DNA from: Pseudovibrio sp. JCM 19062
GTDB lineage: Bacteria; Pseudomonadota; Alphaproteobacteria; Rhizobiales; Stappiaceae
Assembly (NCBI GenBank): GCA_001310715.1
Contig: BAXV01000052.1
Coordinates: 1 to 26,726 of the forward strand
Reading direction: 5' to 3'
Length of the DNA stretch: 26,726 nt
The notes below the pieces were generated by a model, which worked only from the letters and a program-made list of their open reading frames with translations, had not been told where the DNA came from and made no database searches. The position numbers and the translations under genes were made by a program. Position 1 is the first letter of the stretch, and the number at the start of each line of letters is the position of its first letter. Of this stretch, positions 26,256-26,726 are shown piece after piece.

Positions 26256-26614
26256 CACTTCCCTCCCCTTACAGACATAAGGTCTGCTCCATCAAACCCT
26301 GATGCCGAGCTTAACCGTGGTGCCGACGCAATCAGCAAGCAGCTGACGGCTGGCGTCTCGTTGTGCACCTTCGATAGTCTCTCAATTGGGGCGCAAGATG
26401 GCATCGACCGCGATATCGTGTGAGCATACACCCATTTCCTGCGGGCGGGCTGAAGCTGGTCAAGCTTCCTTTTGTGAAGGCACCCTCTTCTGCCTCGTTT
26501 TGCAGCCGCCAAATGAAAATACCCGACACGATGTGCCGGGTATTTTCAAAAATCTCTGGGACTTCGGTTGAGTAGCTACACAGAAACCATGCTGGAGCGC
26601 TTCAACCTGAGCCT
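26256..26614. other. Intergenic region between infC and the deaminase gene
   Basis: This 359-base stretch contains the infC terminator at 26515-26547 and must hold the deaminase promoter. Short open frames on both strands (60-85 codons) look like no family I know and overlap each other, so none is called. Confidence 0.5.
26515..26547 (-). terminator. Rho-independent terminator of infC
   Basis: GAAAATACCCG (26515-26525) pairs exactly with CGGGTATTTTC (26537-26547), with further inner pairing ACAC/GTG(C). The U-rich end of the stem on the minus strand (ATTTTCATTT) supports termination of the infC message. Confidence 0.75.
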
Positions 26615-26615
26615 G

Positions 26616-26726
26616 TTAACGAGAAATAGGTGCAAGCACCATCATCATCTGGCGGCCTTCAAGCTTTGGATGGGATTCGACTTTAGCGATCTCCGCAGTC
26701 TCAGCTTTAACCTTCAGAAGTAATTT
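26616..26726 (-). CDS. infC: Translation initiation factor IF-3, C-terminal end (5' part outside window)
   Basis: IF-3 binds the 30S subunit and checks initiator tRNA and start-codon choice. Only the last 36 residues lie in the window: [20 protein letters not shown], then [15 protein letters not shown] and the stop at the complement of 26616-26618. [12 protein letters not shown] is a hallmark of the IF-3 C-terminal domain. The visible frame is intact. IF-3 genes often sit directly before rpmI and rplT; here a deaminase gene and a terminator intervene. Confidence 0.93.
   Translation of the reverse strand, partial: KLLLKVKAETAEIAKVESHPKLEGRQMMMVLAPISR

Noticed and set aside
26226..26512. Overlapping 65-85 codon frames between infC and the deaminase
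   Set aside because: They overlap on both strands, match nothing known and span the infC terminator or the deaminase start.
1..26726. Genome decay (mass pseudogene formation) as explanation of the broken genes
   Set aside because: Essential genes are hit, breaks are all small indels at short runs, there are almost no in-frame stops or large deletions, and protein motifs are perfectly kept.

Overview
The window looks like chromosomal DNA of an alphaproteobacterium, most likely a marine Hyphomicrobiales/Stappiaceae-type organism of moderate GC content (for example Pseudovibrio or a relative). This is inferred from the gene families and their layout: a bfd-bfr pair, an mgsA-glk pair, a Mo-hydroxylase cluster of the cox type, a rhizobial-style soluble chemoreceptor, and infC close to rpmI-rplT. 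I cannot confirm the genus without a database search. There are 29 recognisable protein genes. I see no rRNA, tRNA, CRISPR array, insertion sequence or prophage.

Layout. 1-3487 (minus): a SorC-type sugar-sensing regulator, a BMP-family periplasmic binding protein and a double-cassette ABC ATPase, the start of a nucleoside/sugar-type uptake operon that runs off the left edge. 3488-4165: an AT-rich intergenic region with two notable inverted repeats. 4166-9304 (plus): a secreted DUF1194/VWA protein, methylglyoxal synthase, glucokinase and the helicase HrpB. 9359-10111 (minus): bacterioferritin and its ferredoxin. 10229-11882 (plus): an SDR oxidoreductase and a six-helix membrane protein. 11917-17110 (minus): coxG, coxS, coxL, a small conserved protein and coxM, a xanthine-oxidase-family molybdenum hydroxylase of the form II ('CODH-like') kind. 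17467-20392 (plus): two RNA methyltransferases and an NAD(P)-binding epimerase-like protein. 20444-21292 (minus): two tandem GFA/CENP-V-type zinc proteins. 21493-22616 (plus): a DUF2799 lipoprotein and a YtoQ-family protein. 22684-24160 (minus): a soluble chemoreceptor. 24323-24737 (plus): a YpeA-like acetyltransferase. 24876-26726 (minus): rplT, rpmI, a nucleoside deaminase and the 3' end of infC.

The strongest window-wide signal is about sequence quality. Twenty-one of the 29 genes contain at least one frameshift; I locate about 36 sites. Removing each one restores a continuous conserved protein. Most are the loss of one base from a short run (often GG to G or CC to C). Seven are over-long A or T runs that should be six or seven bases long. 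Essential genes (rplT, rpmI) are hit as often as accessory ones, so this fits uncorrected sequencing or assembly errors far better than gene decay. Coordinates below give the full span of each gene through its frameshifts, with corrected protein lengths in the text.

The most interesting biology is the cox-type cluster. It has order S-L-x-M, an AYRGAGR active-site loop that argues against true CO oxidation, a membrane-anchored CoxG, and a helical-repeat protein of unknown role between the large and medium subunit genes. No clearly new defence or mobile system is visible.
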